Counted from the first letter of the stretch, positions 50,956 through 59,704 are shown. The stretch: DNA of 64,000 nt from JAMDEO01 sp963775295 (GCA_963775295.1 CAVZIK010000006.1:1736001-1800000); one strand, 5' to 3'. Notes: generated from the sequence alone by a model not told the origin. Numbers and translations are program-made.

Positions 50956-51779
50956 AGAAATGGAACATGGTCGTCGACGTCGCCTTGTGCCACGACTGCA
51001 ACAACTGCTTCCTTGCCTGCAAGGACGAATACGTCGGGAACGACTTTCCACCCTATTCGGTAGCCCAGCCCTGGTCGGGTCACAGGTGGATGAACATCGA
51101 CCGCAAGGAACGAGGCCAGTATCCGATGGTCCAGGTGGCCTACCTACCTCAGCCGTGCATGCACTGCGATCACGCTCCCTGTCTCACCGCCGACGGCGCA
51201 GTCTACAAGCGCGAAGACGGCCTGGTGATCATCGACCCGGTGAAAGCCAAGGGCCACAAGGAAATCGTCGACACCTGTCCTTACGGTGCCATCTACTGGA
51301 ACGACGAATCGGAAGTTCCCCAGAAGTGCACCGGGTGCGTGCATCTCGTCACCGACGGCTGGACGGAAACGCGATGTACCCAGGTCTGCCCCACCGGGGC
51401 CCTGAAGCTGGTCTTTGCCGAGGACGCCGAGATGGCGGCCAAGGCCGAGGCCGACAGTCTCGAAGCCTACAGAGTCCAACTGGATACCAAGCCGCGAGTC
51501 TGGTACAAGAATCTCCACCGCTGGACCAAGTCGTTCCTGGGCGGCACCCTTGCCTCCAAGGCGTCGGACGATTGCATAGAAGGTGCGACCGTTGCCCTGT
51601 TTGCGGATGGGCACAAGGTCTCCGAGACTACGAGCAACAACTACGGGGACTTCATCTTCGACGGCCTTGTCCCGGGCAAGTATGAATTGGCAGTCAGCGC
51701 GCCCGGGTACAAGCAGTTGGAGAAGAGCGTGGACCTGGAGGACAGTCTGAACCTGGGAGTCCATTTCCTCGAGCAATAG
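50952..51779 (+). CDS. bthL: Transhydroxylase iron-sulfur small subunit with transthyretin-like C-terminal domain
   Basis: 275 residues (Pelobacter enzyme: about 274). Ferredoxin-type clusters are provided by C13-x2-C16-x2-C19-x3-C23 (CHDCNNCFLAC), CMHCDHAPC, CPYGAIYW, CTGCVHL and RCTQVCPTGAL. Residues about 200-275 form a beta-sandwich of the carboxypeptidase-regulatory/transthyretin type (GATVALFADGHKVSET, GDFIFDGLVPGKYEL, APGYKQLEKSV), a hallmark of the transhydroxylase small subunit. The ATG at 50952 overlaps the large-subunit stop. Longer readings are spurious. A terminator follows at 51802. Confidence 0.87.
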   Translation: MKKWNMVVDVALCHDCNNCFLACKDEYVGNDFPPYSVAQPWSGHRWMNIDRKERGQYPMVQVAYLPQPCMHCDHAPCLTADGAVYKREDGLVIIDPVKAKGHKEIVDTCPYGAIYWNDESEVPQKCTGCVHLVTDGWTETRCTQVCPTGALKLVFAEDAEMAAKAEADSLEAYRVQLDTKPRVWYKNLHRWTKSFLGGTLASKASDDCIEGATVALFADGHKVSETTSNNYGDFIFDGLVPGKYELAVSAPGYKQLEKSVDLEDSLNLGVHFLEQ

Positions 51780-51801
51780 GGCATCTCTTCGCACGTCTCT
51801 T

Positions 51802-51846
51802 GCTGCCGCCCGAGGGCCTGCCGATCTCGGGCGGCAGCTTTGTCTT
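51802..51846 (+). terminator. Rho-independent terminator after the transhydroxylase operon
   Basis: A perfect 13-bp stem (GCTGCCGCCCGAG/CTCGGGCGGCAGC) with an 11-base loop is followed by TTTGTCTT. It lies 22 bases after the small-subunit stop and closes a two-gene transcript. Confidence 0.88.
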
Positions 51847-51957
51847 GCATAACCGCGTGCGGTCTGGCGAAGGCGAAACGGCCAACGCGACGGAGCGGCC
51901 GCATACCCGCCGAAATTTCATCGGCTGCGGTGCGGCTGGCAGGTCCGGCAGCGCCGT

Positions 51958-52914
51958 TCAGGACTTTTCGTCGGGCAACAAGGGCCGGAAGAGCAACTGG
52001 TAGTCGCGACCGCCGCTGGTCCAAAGTGTGATTGCGTTCGCCTTTTCCAAGGGCGGTTTCTGCTGCAGGGTCAGAAGATCCTCGCCGCTGACGACCACGC
52101 GACGGTAGCCACGGTCGACCGCTGCGCCAAGCGTGCTCAGGTCGCCGAGCGGCCAGTCGAGGCGGCCGGGCATGATGTCGGTGGAGTCGGTGGTCCCTGT
52201 CGTGTCGACGGCCCGGCTGTATACGGCCAGCGCTTGGTACTCGTAAGGTGTCCACGCAATCGGGTCGGAGATGAAGGCCGTGAGGTCCTGCAGCGTGCCG
52301 CGGAAATCCTGCAAGGCTGCTCGAGCCTGCTGCTGCTCCAAGGTCAAGCCGCCGGCTCCAGCCTCCATACCTAGGGCGTAGGCGTCGCTACGGTACGTGC
52401 GGCCACCTACGCTCACGACAAAGGTGGTCGTAGACCCATCGGCGATGCCGGGTTGGCCGTAGTCGATGCCGTTCTGCAGGAGACCGCCCTCCTGAGCCGC
52501 GAAGAGGATTTCCTGGATTGCGTTTTCCGGGATGACCGCGGTCTGGAGGTTCGGGAGGGCCGGCCCCGGATAGATTGCATCTATAGGGCCGGAGACGATC
52601 ACGCGGCCGTCTCCATACAGGGAGAACTCCGGCGTGGCGGTCAGGTTGTACTCAGCCGGCACGAGGCCTCCGCCGTTTGTCACCCGGAGGACCACCTGAT
52701 CACTGCCAGCAGGATGGTTCAGGGAGTCCGCGGGGGAGGTGGTGGTCGTTTCTCCGCTCCCTGTGTCGTTGGTACCTCCCGCACCCCCCGTCGTTCCGCA
52801 GCCACCTGTACTCAGCAGCGCGAGGAAGAGAGTCCCGGTTCCAAGAACCGCCAGGGCCGTTCGGGCCAGACCGCGCCGCCCGGTCGGCTTCATGCACAGA
52901 TCGAGATGAAACAT
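51958..52914 (-). CDS. Putative secreted lipoprotein
   Basis: 318 residues. A basic N-terminus (KPTGRRGLAR) and hydrophobic stretch (ALAVLGTGTLFLALL) precede a lipobox-like STGGC, then a Gly/Thr-rich tether. The mature part shows LYGDGRVIVSG and YRSDAYALGMEAG and has no recognised domain. ATG 52914 has GAGGGGG seven bases upstream. It is probably anchored outside the membrane; function unknown. Confidence 0.7.
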   Translation of the reverse strand: MFHLDLCMKPTGRRGLARTALAVLGTGTLFLALLSTGGCGTTGGAGGTNDTGSGETTTTSPADSLNHPAGSDQVVLRVTNGGGLVPAEYNLTATPEFSLYGDGRVIVSGPIDAIYPGPALPNLQTAVIPENAIQEILFAAQEGGLLQNGIDYGQPGIADGSTTTFVVSVGGRTYRSDAYALGMEAGAGGLTLEQQQARAALQDFRGTLQDLTAFISDPIAWTPYEYQALAVYSRAVDTTGTTDSTDIMPGRLDWPLGDLSTLGAAVDRGYRRVVVSGEDLLTLQQKPPLEKANAITLWTSGGRDYQLLFRPLLPDEKS

Positions 52915-53070
52915 GACACAACCCCCTCGTTAGATAGAGCCCGGCAAGCGAAGCAGGACTTCGACGTGCCTCCTCTCGGGGATCGTTCCGATGCCGCCGC
53001 GCCCAGTTGGTTCATGATAATGTGCCTGGAACCGTCCTGAAAGCTGCGGCTAATCGGAAGGGCCCGCCTC

Positions 53071-53424
53071 GTGGTGCGCATCGCTCTTATCGTAATCGAG
53101 TTGGTGACGGGTGTCGGCGCCATGGCAATGGCTGCGCGCATACTCACAGTTCGAAAATCTCGCGTGACTCACGACCGAGCTCTGCGTTTCTTGGCGAACA
53201 CCCTTCTCGGCCTTCTAGGGGCGGTCCTCGTTGCCGCCGCGTGTCTTGTGCTTGCGGGGGTCTCTCAGGCGCGGTTGATCTCGGTAGAGTCGGGCGTGCT
53301 CTTCAGCGGCTGGGTTGCCAGTCAAATAGCCATGGCCGGATTAAGACATTGGATACAGCTATTGGCGCTGGTCCTGGGGGTGGCGGCCGTGGTCCTTGCC
53401 CTGCTGCTGCCGTGCCCCGGCTGA
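53071..53424 (+). CDS. Small hydrophobic membrane protein
   Basis: 117 residues with three or four hydrophobic helices (LIVIELVTGVGAMAMAARIL; LANTLLGLLGAVLVAAACLV; a helix near SGWVASQIAMAG; WIQLLALVLGVAAVVLALLL). GTG 53071 has GGAAGGG eight bases upstream. No family is recognised and no neighbour gives a functional clue. Confidence 0.55.
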   Translation: MVRIALIVIELVTGVGAMAMAARILTVRKSRVTHDRALRFLANTLLGLLGAVLVAAACLVLAGVSQARLISVESGVLFSGWVASQIAMAGLRHWIQLLALVLGVAAVVLALLLPCPG

Positions 53425-53470
53425 GGACTGATCTGATCCGGCGGTCGGCCGGACTCGAAGAGCTCCTGCG

Positions 53471-53914
53471 CTAAACGTCCAGGAGCTGGAACCCACTCGC
53501 TTCGTCGAACCTCCTGAGAGCATCGGTACCGAGGATCTCTATCATGACCACCTCTCCCACCAACCAGGTCTGAACGCCGGCTCGTGTGCAACCCACGGTA
53601 GCGCCGCCCTCCCGGCCCGAAGCCGTGTGCATGTGCAGAACTGGTTTGCCGGCCTCGTTTGGGAAGAGCGTTCCCACGCAGAAGGCTTCCTGCGACCCGC
53701 TCAGCGCATGCACCAACGGAACCATGAGATCCGGCGAAGCTTCGTCTGGCCCCACCACCACCTTGCTGCCGGAAGCGACTCCTCCCAAATAGAAAGCCAG
53801 CGCTCGCTGGACACCATGCTCTTGCGCGAAAGCTTCCAGGGTGTCGTTGAGAATATCCCCATCTTCCATACGGAGGACGAACACGCGTCCCATCGTGGCC
53901 TCGTTGTACTTCAC
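53471..53914 (-). CDS. PPC/DUF296 domain protein
   Basis: 147 residues. The opening GRVFVLRMEDGDILNDTLEA and LGGVASGSKVVVGPDE, with a C-terminal VLHMHTASGREGG (paired His), are typical of the plant-and-prokaryote-conserved (PPC) domain. These form trimers and are often labelled DNA-binding because of AT-hook plant relatives; no AT hook is present here. The start is GTG 53914, with AGAGG seven bases upstream. The role is unknown; a metal site at the two His is plausible. Confidence 0.82.
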   Translation of the reverse strand: MKYNEATMGRVFVLRMEDGDILNDTLEAFAQEHGVQRALAFYLGGVASGSKVVVGPDEASPDLMVPLVHALSGSQEAFCVGTLFPNEAGKPVLHMHTASGREGGATVGCTRAGVQTWLVGEVVMIEILGTDALRRFDEASGFQLLDV

Positions 53915-54042
53915 CTGATCACCTCTCGCCGGATATCGCAGCCCTACGGAATCGTGAAAACAAGGATACACATCGGGCGGGCTTGCCCTCCCGTGCGGTA
54001 GCATTACATGGCAGCATCAACATCAAATACGGGACGGTAAAC

Positions 54043-54843
54043 GTGAGCGATAAGGTTCTGGGACCTCAGCGTCTCAAAGACAAGGTGGCCATCATCACCG
54101 GGGGTGGAGGAGTCAACAGCATCGGCCGCGCGATCTCCTTGCGCTACGGTGCCGAGGGCGCGAAAGTGGCCGTCCTCGATATCAACGCAGCTGGAGCTGC
54201 TACCGTCGCCGGCGAGATCCAAGCTGCCGGGGGCACGGCGATTGCGGTTGCCTGCGACATCACAGACTTAGCCCAGTGCGAGGCTGCGGCCAAGACGGTG
54301 GCCGATGCATTTGGAGGCCGAATCGACATCCTGGTGAACAACGCCGCCTTCTTCGGCACCATGGGCGAGTGGCGGCCGTTTGATCAGTGGACTCCCGAGG
54401 AGTGGGATCACATGCAGAACGTGAACGTTCGCGGCATGTGGTTCTGCACCCGCGCCGTCGCTCCCTACATGAAGGCCCAGAAGTACGGCAAGATCATCAA
54501 TCTTAGCTCCAGTACGTTCTTCCAGGGTGTGCCCGGTTTCATCCACTACACCACCAGCAAGGGTGCCGTCATAGGCTTTACCAACTCCATCGGGAAAGAA
54601 CTGGGCGAATTCGGCATCCGCGTCAACGTGATCGCGCCGGGCTTCACCGTTTCGGACGCACAGATCGCTCTGACCAAAGACTACCCCGACTGGTGGGTGG
54701 CGAGTCGCGAAGGACAGGCGTTGAAGGAGCGCAACGAGCTTCCGGAGGACTTGGCCGGTCCCGCGTTCTTCCTTGCGTCAGAGGACAGCGATTTCATGAG
54801 CTGCCAGACCCTACTGGTCGACGGAGGGCATAGCCCCCACTAG
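54043..54843 (+). CDS. Short-chain dehydrogenase/reductase
   Basis: 266 residues, classical SDR. The cofactor motif reads TGGGGVNSIGRA, with two extra residues compared with TGxxxGIG. Downstream are LVNNAAFFGTMGE, LSSSTFFQG, the catalytic Tyr-x3-Lys (YTTSKGAV) and APGFTVSDAQ. SDRs of this size include ketone/diketone reductases, and phloroglucinol reductase belongs to the superfamily; given the transhydroxylase 2.3 kb upstream, reduction of phloroglucinol or a downstream ketone is a testable idea. GTG 54043 is the best start; its ribosome site is weak. A strong terminator lies downstream. Confidence 0.88.
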   Translation: MSDKVLGPQRLKDKVAIITGGGGVNSIGRAISLRYGAEGAKVAVLDINAAGAATVAGEIQAAGGTAIAVACDITDLAQCEAAAKTVADAFGGRIDILVNNAAFFGTMGEWRPFDQWTPEEWDHMQNVNVRGMWFCTRAVAPYMKAQKYGKIINLSSSTFFQGVPGFIHYTTSKGAVIGFTNSIGKELGEFGIRVNVIAPGFTVSDAQIALTKDYPDWWVASREGQALKERNELPEDLAGPAFFLASEDSDFMSCQTLLVDGGHSPH

Positions 54844-54859
54844 GATGCCCGGTTGTTTA

Positions 54860-54893
54860 TGCAACGTATATTGCAACTATCGCAAAGTGCAAC
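54860..54893. repeat. Three TGCAAC repeats, one pair forming a palindrome
   Basis: TGCAAC occurs at 54860, 54872 and 54888. The first two form an inverted element, TGCAA-CGTATA-TTGCA. It lies just after the SDR stop, between convergent genes, which is unusual for an operator. Meaning unknown. Confidence 0.35.
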
Positions 54894-54963
54894 CAGAGCT
54901 GGGTGCGACTGAAGCCGTCGTGTGAAGCCGCTGTCTGCCGGCTGGTGCGAAACTCGCGTTGCC

Positions 54964-54998
54964 GTCCGACTGCCCCCGAGGAGCGGGGGCAGTCGGAC
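54964..54998. terminator. Bidirectional terminator between SDR and ABC permease genes
   Basis: A perfect 15-bp stem (GTCCGACTGCCCCCG with CGGGGGCAGTCGGAC) and AGGAG loop, followed by TTTCTC. It serves two convergent genes. Confidence 0.88.
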
Positions 54999-55002
54999 TT
55001 TC

Positions 55003-55830
55003 TCATGCCTTCCGATATGCGCGCACCGCGAGAGGGACGAAGATCACACAAATCGCCACGATCCATATCAGGAGTTGCCAAACGTAGCTCCAGGCCGGCT
55101 GATTATTGAAGAGGGCTCGGCAGCTGTTGACCGCCAGCGACACCGGCTGATGAGTGGCGAAGGCTCGTAGCCATGAGGGCATGGTCGCCACCGGGACGAA
55201 GGCCGAACTAGCGAAGACGAGCGGAAACAGGGGCAGGAAGCCGGCCATCTGGGCGGTTTCCGGATCCTTCACGAGAAGACCGATGGTCGCATACAGCCAA
55301 GAGAAGGCATACCCGAAGGCGAGCACGACCAGCACCCCCAAAAAGTCGTGGCCAATGCCCCCGTGAAAACGAAAGCCGACGAGGGTGCCGACGATCAGCA
55401 TAATCGCGATTACCATGACGTTGCGCACGAAATCGGCGGTGGTGCGTCCGGCGAGCACTGCCGAGCGGGCCATTGGCAGCGTGCGAAAGCGGTCGATGAT
55501 CCCGCCCTTGAGGTCGAAGGCCAAACCGATGGAAGTGCCGGCGCCCCCGAAAAGGGCGGTCTGCACGAAGATGCCGGGCATGAGGTAGTCGACGTAGCTG
55601 CCGCCGGGCACGCTGATGGCTCCGCCGAAGACATATCTGAACAGAAGTACGAACATGATGGGCTGGATGATGGAGAAGACGAGGAGTTGCGGTACTCTCC
55701 AGAAATGCATGATGTAGCGTCTGGTAATCGCCGCGATGTCACCCAGAGCGATGAGCGGCGTGGTGGGCGTCGACGCTTTGCATGCCCCTCGCGGCATCGG
55801 GGGACGAGCTTGGATATCGGCCTGCCTCAT
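55003..55830 (-). CDS. ABC-2 type exporter permease (DrrB-like)
   Basis: 275 residues with six hydrophobic segments, the first near IMHFWRVPQLLVFSIIQPIM. ABC-2 signatures are FRYVFGGAI, YVDYLMPGIFVQT and the DRFRTLPMARSAVLAGR cytoplasmic loop. It pairs with the ATPase whose stop overlaps its ATG (ATGA). Exporter of drugs, lipids or other hydrophobic compounds; substrate unknown. Confidence 0.9.
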   Translation of the reverse strand: MRQADIQARPPMPRGACKASTPTTPLIALGDIAAITRRYIMHFWRVPQLLVFSIIQPIMFVLLFRYVFGGAISVPGGSYVDYLMPGIFVQTALFGGAGTSIGLAFDLKGGIIDRFRTLPMARSAVLAGRTTADFVRNVMVIAIMLIVGTLVGFRFHGGIGHDFLGVLVVLAFGYAFSWLYATIGLLVKDPETAQMAGFLPLFPLVFASSAFVPVATMPSWLRAFATHQPVSLAVNSCRALFNNQPAWSYVWQLLIWIVAICVIFVPLAVRAYRKA

Positions 55831-56837
55831 CTCTTCCTCCTCCCAAACCTGCCCCGGGCCGGGGGCGGAGCCGGCGTCGCCGACTCGGCCGCGGTCTCCT
55901 CGGTTGCATGGCCGGTTAGGGCGAGGAACACGTCGTCCAGAGATGGCCGGTGTAAGGCCAGGTCGTCAAGCGCGATGGATGCTTCGTCCAGGAGGCGGGC
56001 GGCAAGCGTCAGACTCTGGACACCCTTGTGGCTGGGCACGCTGACGCGTCTCTGAAGCGTGTCGACCTGCGGAATGCCCTGATCGAGACCTGCCAGGATG
56101 GAAGCGGCCGCTTCGAGTTGTGCCCGGTCGGTCACGCGGATCTCTATGACGTCTCCTCCCAGCTGGTTCTTGAGTTCGTCGGAGGTGCCGTCGGCGATCA
56201 CCTTCCCTGTGTCGAGTACGACTATCTGGTGGGCGAGACGATCGGCTTCTTCCAGGTACTGAGTGGTCAGAAGGATGGTCGTGCCATCCGCAACCAGCCC
56301 TTCGATGAACTGCCACAGATCAAGGCGCGAGCGGGGGTCCAGCCCGGTGGTGGGCTCATCGAGGATGAGCACCGGCGGATGCCCGACCAGGCTGGCGCCT
56401 ACGTCCAGCCGGCGACGCATACCACCGGAGTAGGTCTTCACCTGACGATCGCCGGCTTCGGCTAGGTCGAACAACTCGAGGACTTCTTGGGCCCTCTCTC
56501 GTCGCAGTCTCTTGTCGAGGTGGTAGAGGCGTCCGACGAGCTCCAGGTTCTCCCTTCCCGTCATCATCTCGTCGACGGCCGCGTACTGTCCGGCCAGCCC
56601 GATGCAGGAGCGCAAAAGGGTGGCATCTTTCACTACGTCCATGCCGGCTACCTTCGCCCAGCCGGAGTCGGGGCGGAGAAGTGTGGTCAGGACCCGCACC
56701 AAGGTGGTCTTGCCGGCTCCGTTTGGGCCGAGCAGCGCTAACACCCTTCCGCCCTCGGCTTTCAAATCCACTCCATCGAGGGCGATGGTGGCTCCAAAGG
56801 CCACCTTGATACCGCTAGTCTCGATCATTACGTCCAT
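55827..56837 (-). CDS. ABC exporter ATPase (DrrA-like)
   Basis: 336 residues. Walker A is LLGPNGAGKTTL, the signature TYSGGMRRRLD, Walker B LILDEPTTGLDP, then the switch His region LLTTQYLEEAD. The C-terminal DUF4162-like extension ends with Pro/Ala- and Arg-rich sequence. ATG 56837 (MDVMIETSG) has GGAGGA about ten bases upstream; the longer frame is unlikely. It forms an operon with the permease. Confidence 0.93.
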   Translation of the reverse strand: MDVMIETSGIKVAFGATIALDGVDLKAEGGRVLALLGPNGAGKTTLVRVLTTLLRPDSGWAKVAGMDVVKDATLLRSCIGLAGQYAAVDEMMTGRENLELVGRLYHLDKRLRRERAQEVLELFDLAEAGDRQVKTYSGGMRRRLDVGASLVGHPPVLILDEPTTGLDPRSRLDLWQFIEGLVADGTTILLTTQYLEEADRLAHQIVVLDTGKVIADGTSDELKNQLGGDVIEIRVTDRAQLEAAASILAGLDQGIPQVDTLQRRVSVPSHKGVQSLTLAARLLDEASIALDDLALHRPSLDDVFLALTGHATEETAAESATPAPPPARGRFGRRKR

Positions 56838-57116
56838 TGCGAAATCGTCCTCCAGACACGTCGGAGCAGGGCAACAAGAGCGAGATGACTCGTCCCGCGA
56901 CAACTACCCAAAGAACGCCGATCTTTAGTCGGAACGCGTCGAAGGCGTCGGCAAAAGGGCGGGCGCCGATCCGTCTCTCTGATTTGTTGGGCAGCCCTTC
57001 CGAAGCCGGCTGGGAGGCCGCTTTGCCGCGCAGATCTTACGGTGTCTTTACCCCGGCATGGCTAGCATGTAGGCATTCCCCATCGTGGTGAGTGTGACTC
57101 TGAGGAGGCGACAAGA

Positions 57117-57326
57117 TTGCTGAGTAGCCGGGATGATCGGATTCAGGGCTCATTGACGGCCCCAGTGCCGGGGGGTCGCAGCCGGAGTTCGGTCCCGCGA
57201 GGTTTGGCTTCTTTCAACGAGGCATTCGAAGACGCACTGAAGGTAGCGGAGGAGCGAAGACCTCGAGAGATCAGGGTCAGGTGGCATCCAGGAGAAGACA
57301 CATACACCTGGAGCATCGAGTACTGA
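57117..57326 (+). CDS. Small soluble protein of unknown function
   Basis: 69 residues from TTG 57117, with GAGGAGG eight bases upstream. The C-terminal half is protein-like and charged (FNEAFEDALKVAEERRPREI, then WHPGEDTYTWSIEY), a helix followed by a beta strand pair. No family recognised. A strong hairpin at 57350-57387 ends the transcript, which supports a real gene. Confidence 0.55.
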   Translation: MLSSRDDRIQGSLTAPVPGGRSRSSVPRGLASFNEAFEDALKVAEERRPREIRVRWHPGEDTYTWSIEY

Positions 57327-57349
57327 GGCCGGCGGAACGCGTCACCGGT

Positions 57350-57387
57350 GCGATGCCCGGGCCGTCGTCAGGCAGCCCGGGCATCGC
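57350..57387. terminator. Bidirectional terminator
   Basis: A perfect 13-bp stem (GCGATGCCCGGGC/GCCCGGGCATCGC) with a 12-base loop, followed on the plus strand by TGCTATTTT. It serves the small gene and the convergent protease gene. Confidence 0.85.
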
Positions 57388-57389
57388 TG

Positions 57390-58262
57390 CTATTTTCCGA
57401 GGAGTTGATTCGCGACCAGCGCGATCGTGTCGGCCGGGATCGCGAATCCGAGGTTCTCTGCGCCGCTTTGACCGGAGATGTAGGCTTCAGGCATACCGAT
57501 CAGCCGGCCTTCGGCGTTGAAGAGGCCGCCACCGGAGTTGCCGGGGCTAATAGCAGCGTCGGTCTGGAGAAGGCCGGTGAGGTCGGAGATGCTCGAGTCC
57601 CCGGTAGACAATGTTCGGTTCAGACCACTCACGATGCCTTCGGTGACCGAGTTGCTGTAGTCGAATGGGCTCCCGATGGCGAAGGCCCACTGTCCTACCC
57701 TAACGTCGCTCGAGCTGGCGAAGACGACCGGCACCAGTCCGGTCTTGGCGACTTTAAGCAGGGCAAGATCCTTGTCACTATTCCTGGCCACGATTGTGGC
57801 GTCCACCTGTTCGCCCGTCGCGAAGGTCACCACCACAGAATCGGCGGCCTGCCCGTTCTCAGTGACCACATGATCATTGGTGAGGATATATCCGTCGGAG
57901 GTGTAGACGATGCCCGAGCCGACGCCCTCGTACTGCTGTTGTCCATAGAAGGGGCTTGCAGTCATGCCCTTGACCGTCACGTTGACCACGCTGGCTGATA
58001 CTTTGGCCACCACAGCCTCGGCCGGGCTGACGATCCTTTCAGAGACGTTGGAAAGGACCGTGGCCCCTGCGGTTGACGAGCTGTTCGCAAGGGAAGTGAC
58101 GGCGCTGTTGCCGGACTTCGCTGCGGAGGTGGTGATGGGGGTTCCGGTGCCGGCGCAGGCGGCTGTCGTCAGGGTGGCCAACAGAACCAAGCCGACCAGC
58201 GCGCCTCCCGCTCTGCGGGGCCAATGACTCATAACGTTCTTCGCGGTTAGATAGAGTCTCAT
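57390..58262 (-). CDS. Secreted trypsin-like (HtrA/DegP-type) serine protease without PDZ
   Basis: 290 residues. Signal/lipobox-like N-terminus (GALVGLVLLATLTTAAC), a Ser/Thr-rich linker, then the S1C protease domain with the catalytic triad: His in TNDHVV, Asp in DKDLALLKV and Ser in ISPGNSGGGLF. No PDZ domain follows, so it is shorter than DegP. It is likely to act outside the membrane on misfolded or regulatory proteins. ATG 58262 has GGGAG seven bases upstream. Confidence 0.9.
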   Translation of the reverse strand: MRLYLTAKNVMSHWPRRAGGALVGLVLLATLTTAACAGTGTPITTSAAKSGNSAVTSLANSSSTAGATVLSNVSERIVSPAEAVVAKVSASVVNVTVKGMTASPFYGQQQYEGVGSGIVYTSDGYILTNDHVVTENGQAADSVVVTFATGEQVDATIVARNSDKDLALLKVAKTGLVPVVFASSSDVRVGQWAFAIGSPFDYSNSVTEGIVSGLNRTLSTGDSSISDLTGLLQTDAAISPGNSGGGLFNAEGRLIGMPEAYISGQSGAENLGFAIPADTIALVANQLLGK

Positions 58263-58534
58263 CGGTGGCTCCCTAGATCGAAGAATGGTGCATCACTTGT
58301 TGGTTCCAGAAAAGCAGATGCCGCATAAGGGGCGCGTTAAGAGGGCGGGTCGCCGGGCGTCGCCTTCTCTCAACCGTAATTGCGGCGATGCTTCTTGGGG
58401 ACAATACCCGGCTCCTGCTGTTGGGTAGGGAAACCGGGGTTTCGGTGGATCCCTCGCCGGCTTAGGTCGGGGGCCGCGGTACCCGATGGTATAGTTCATT
58501 TTCGCAGGTAGACGAGTGATCGAGAGGAACGAGC

Positions 58535-59704
58535 ATGCTGTATCGGCCCCTGGGAAAGACCGGCGAAATGGTCTCCATCCTTGGATTTGGCACTATGCGG
58601 TTACCGGTGATCGGCCATCGCCATGACCAGATTGACATTCCATTGGCCACTGAGATGCTCGAATACGCGATCAGCCGGGGGGTCAATTACGTCGATACGG
58701 CGCGCATGTATCATTCGGCAAGTGCGGTCGCGCCGGGCAGCAGCGAGCCCTTCACGGGGCAGGCGCTGGCAGGCGGTCTACGCGACAAAGTCATGATCGC
58801 GACCAAGTTGCCCATGTGGGCCGTCAAGACGCGTGAGGATATGGACAGCACGTTGGCGGACCAGCTCCGCGTCCTGCGGACCGATCACATCGACTGCTAT
58901 CTCTTACATGGCATTGGCGCCGAGACGTGGACCAGGTTCCGCGATTTGGGCGCGCTCGACTTTCTGGAAGCAGCCAAGGCCGACGGGACGATTCGCTTCG
59001 CGGGATTTTCGTTCCACGGTGAAGGACCGGCTTTTGCCCCCATCGTCGACGCCTACGACTGGGACTTCTGCCAGATCCAGTACAACTATATGGACGTCGA
59101 TCGGGGGGCCGGTCGTGCCGGGCTCCGCTACGCAGCGGAGCGGGGCCTCGGTGTCATCATCATGGAGCCCATCCGGGGCGGACGATTGGCAGGGCGCGTT
59201 CCTGACGAAGTGCAGGCCGTCTGGAACAAGGCCCCCGTTAGGCGCACGCCCGTAGAGTGGGCTCTCCGCTTCGTCTGGGATGATACAGACGTAAGCACCT
59301 TGCTCTCGGGCATGGGGAGCGTGGAGCAGGTGGAGGAGAACGTCCGCCTGGCGGAGCAGGGCCGCCCCGGAACTCTCACTCGCTCGGAACTCGATCTATA
59401 CGATGAGGTGCGGAGGGTGTATCAGAGACGCACGCTGGTGGACTGCACCGGCTGTCGTTACTGCATGCCGTGCCCATCCGGCATCGATATTCCCCTCATC
59501 TTTTCGTCAATGAACGACTGCACGCTCTACGGGGACGAGGCCCAGGAGAAGTTCCTCTATGCGCTCAATGTGGAAATGGGGGCGACCGCCAAGGCCTCCG
59601 ATTGCACAGAGTGCGGGCAGTGTCGGGCCGAATGTCCTCAGTTGATCGAAGTGCCCCAGCGACTCGCCGAAGCGGTCGCGATGTTCGAGGACCGGGAGCC
59701 ATGA
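58535..59704 (+). CDS. Aldo/keto reductase with C-terminal 2x[4Fe-4S] domain
   Basis: 389 residues. N-terminal AKR barrel (MLYRPLGKTGEMVSILGFG; catalytic Asp and Tyr in VDTARMYH; Lys in ATKLPMW; His in LLHGIG). The C-terminal region binds two clusters: CTGCRYCMPCPSGIDIP and CTECGQCRAECPQLIEVP. This fusion (COG1453) is common in anaerobes and may couple carbonyl reduction to ferredoxin-like electron flow. GAGAGGAACG precedes the ATG. The thioesterase gene starts 17 bases later. Confidence 0.92.
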   Translation: MLYRPLGKTGEMVSILGFGTMRLPVIGHRHDQIDIPLATEMLEYAISRGVNYVDTARMYHSASAVAPGSSEPFTGQALAGGLRDKVMIATKLPMWAVKTREDMDSTLADQLRVLRTDHIDCYLLHGIGAETWTRFRDLGALDFLEAAKADGTIRFAGFSFHGEGPAFAPIVDAYDWDFCQIQYNYMDVDRGAGRAGLRYAAERGLGVIIMEPIRGGRLAGRVPDEVQAVWNKAPVRRTPVEWALRFVWDDTDVSTLLSGMGSVEQVEENVRLAEQGRPGTLTRSELDLYDEVRRVYQRRTLVDCTGCRYCMPCPSGIDIPLIFSSMNDCTLYGDEAQEKFLYALNVEMGATAKASDCTECGQCRAECPQLIEVPQRLAEAVAMFEDREP

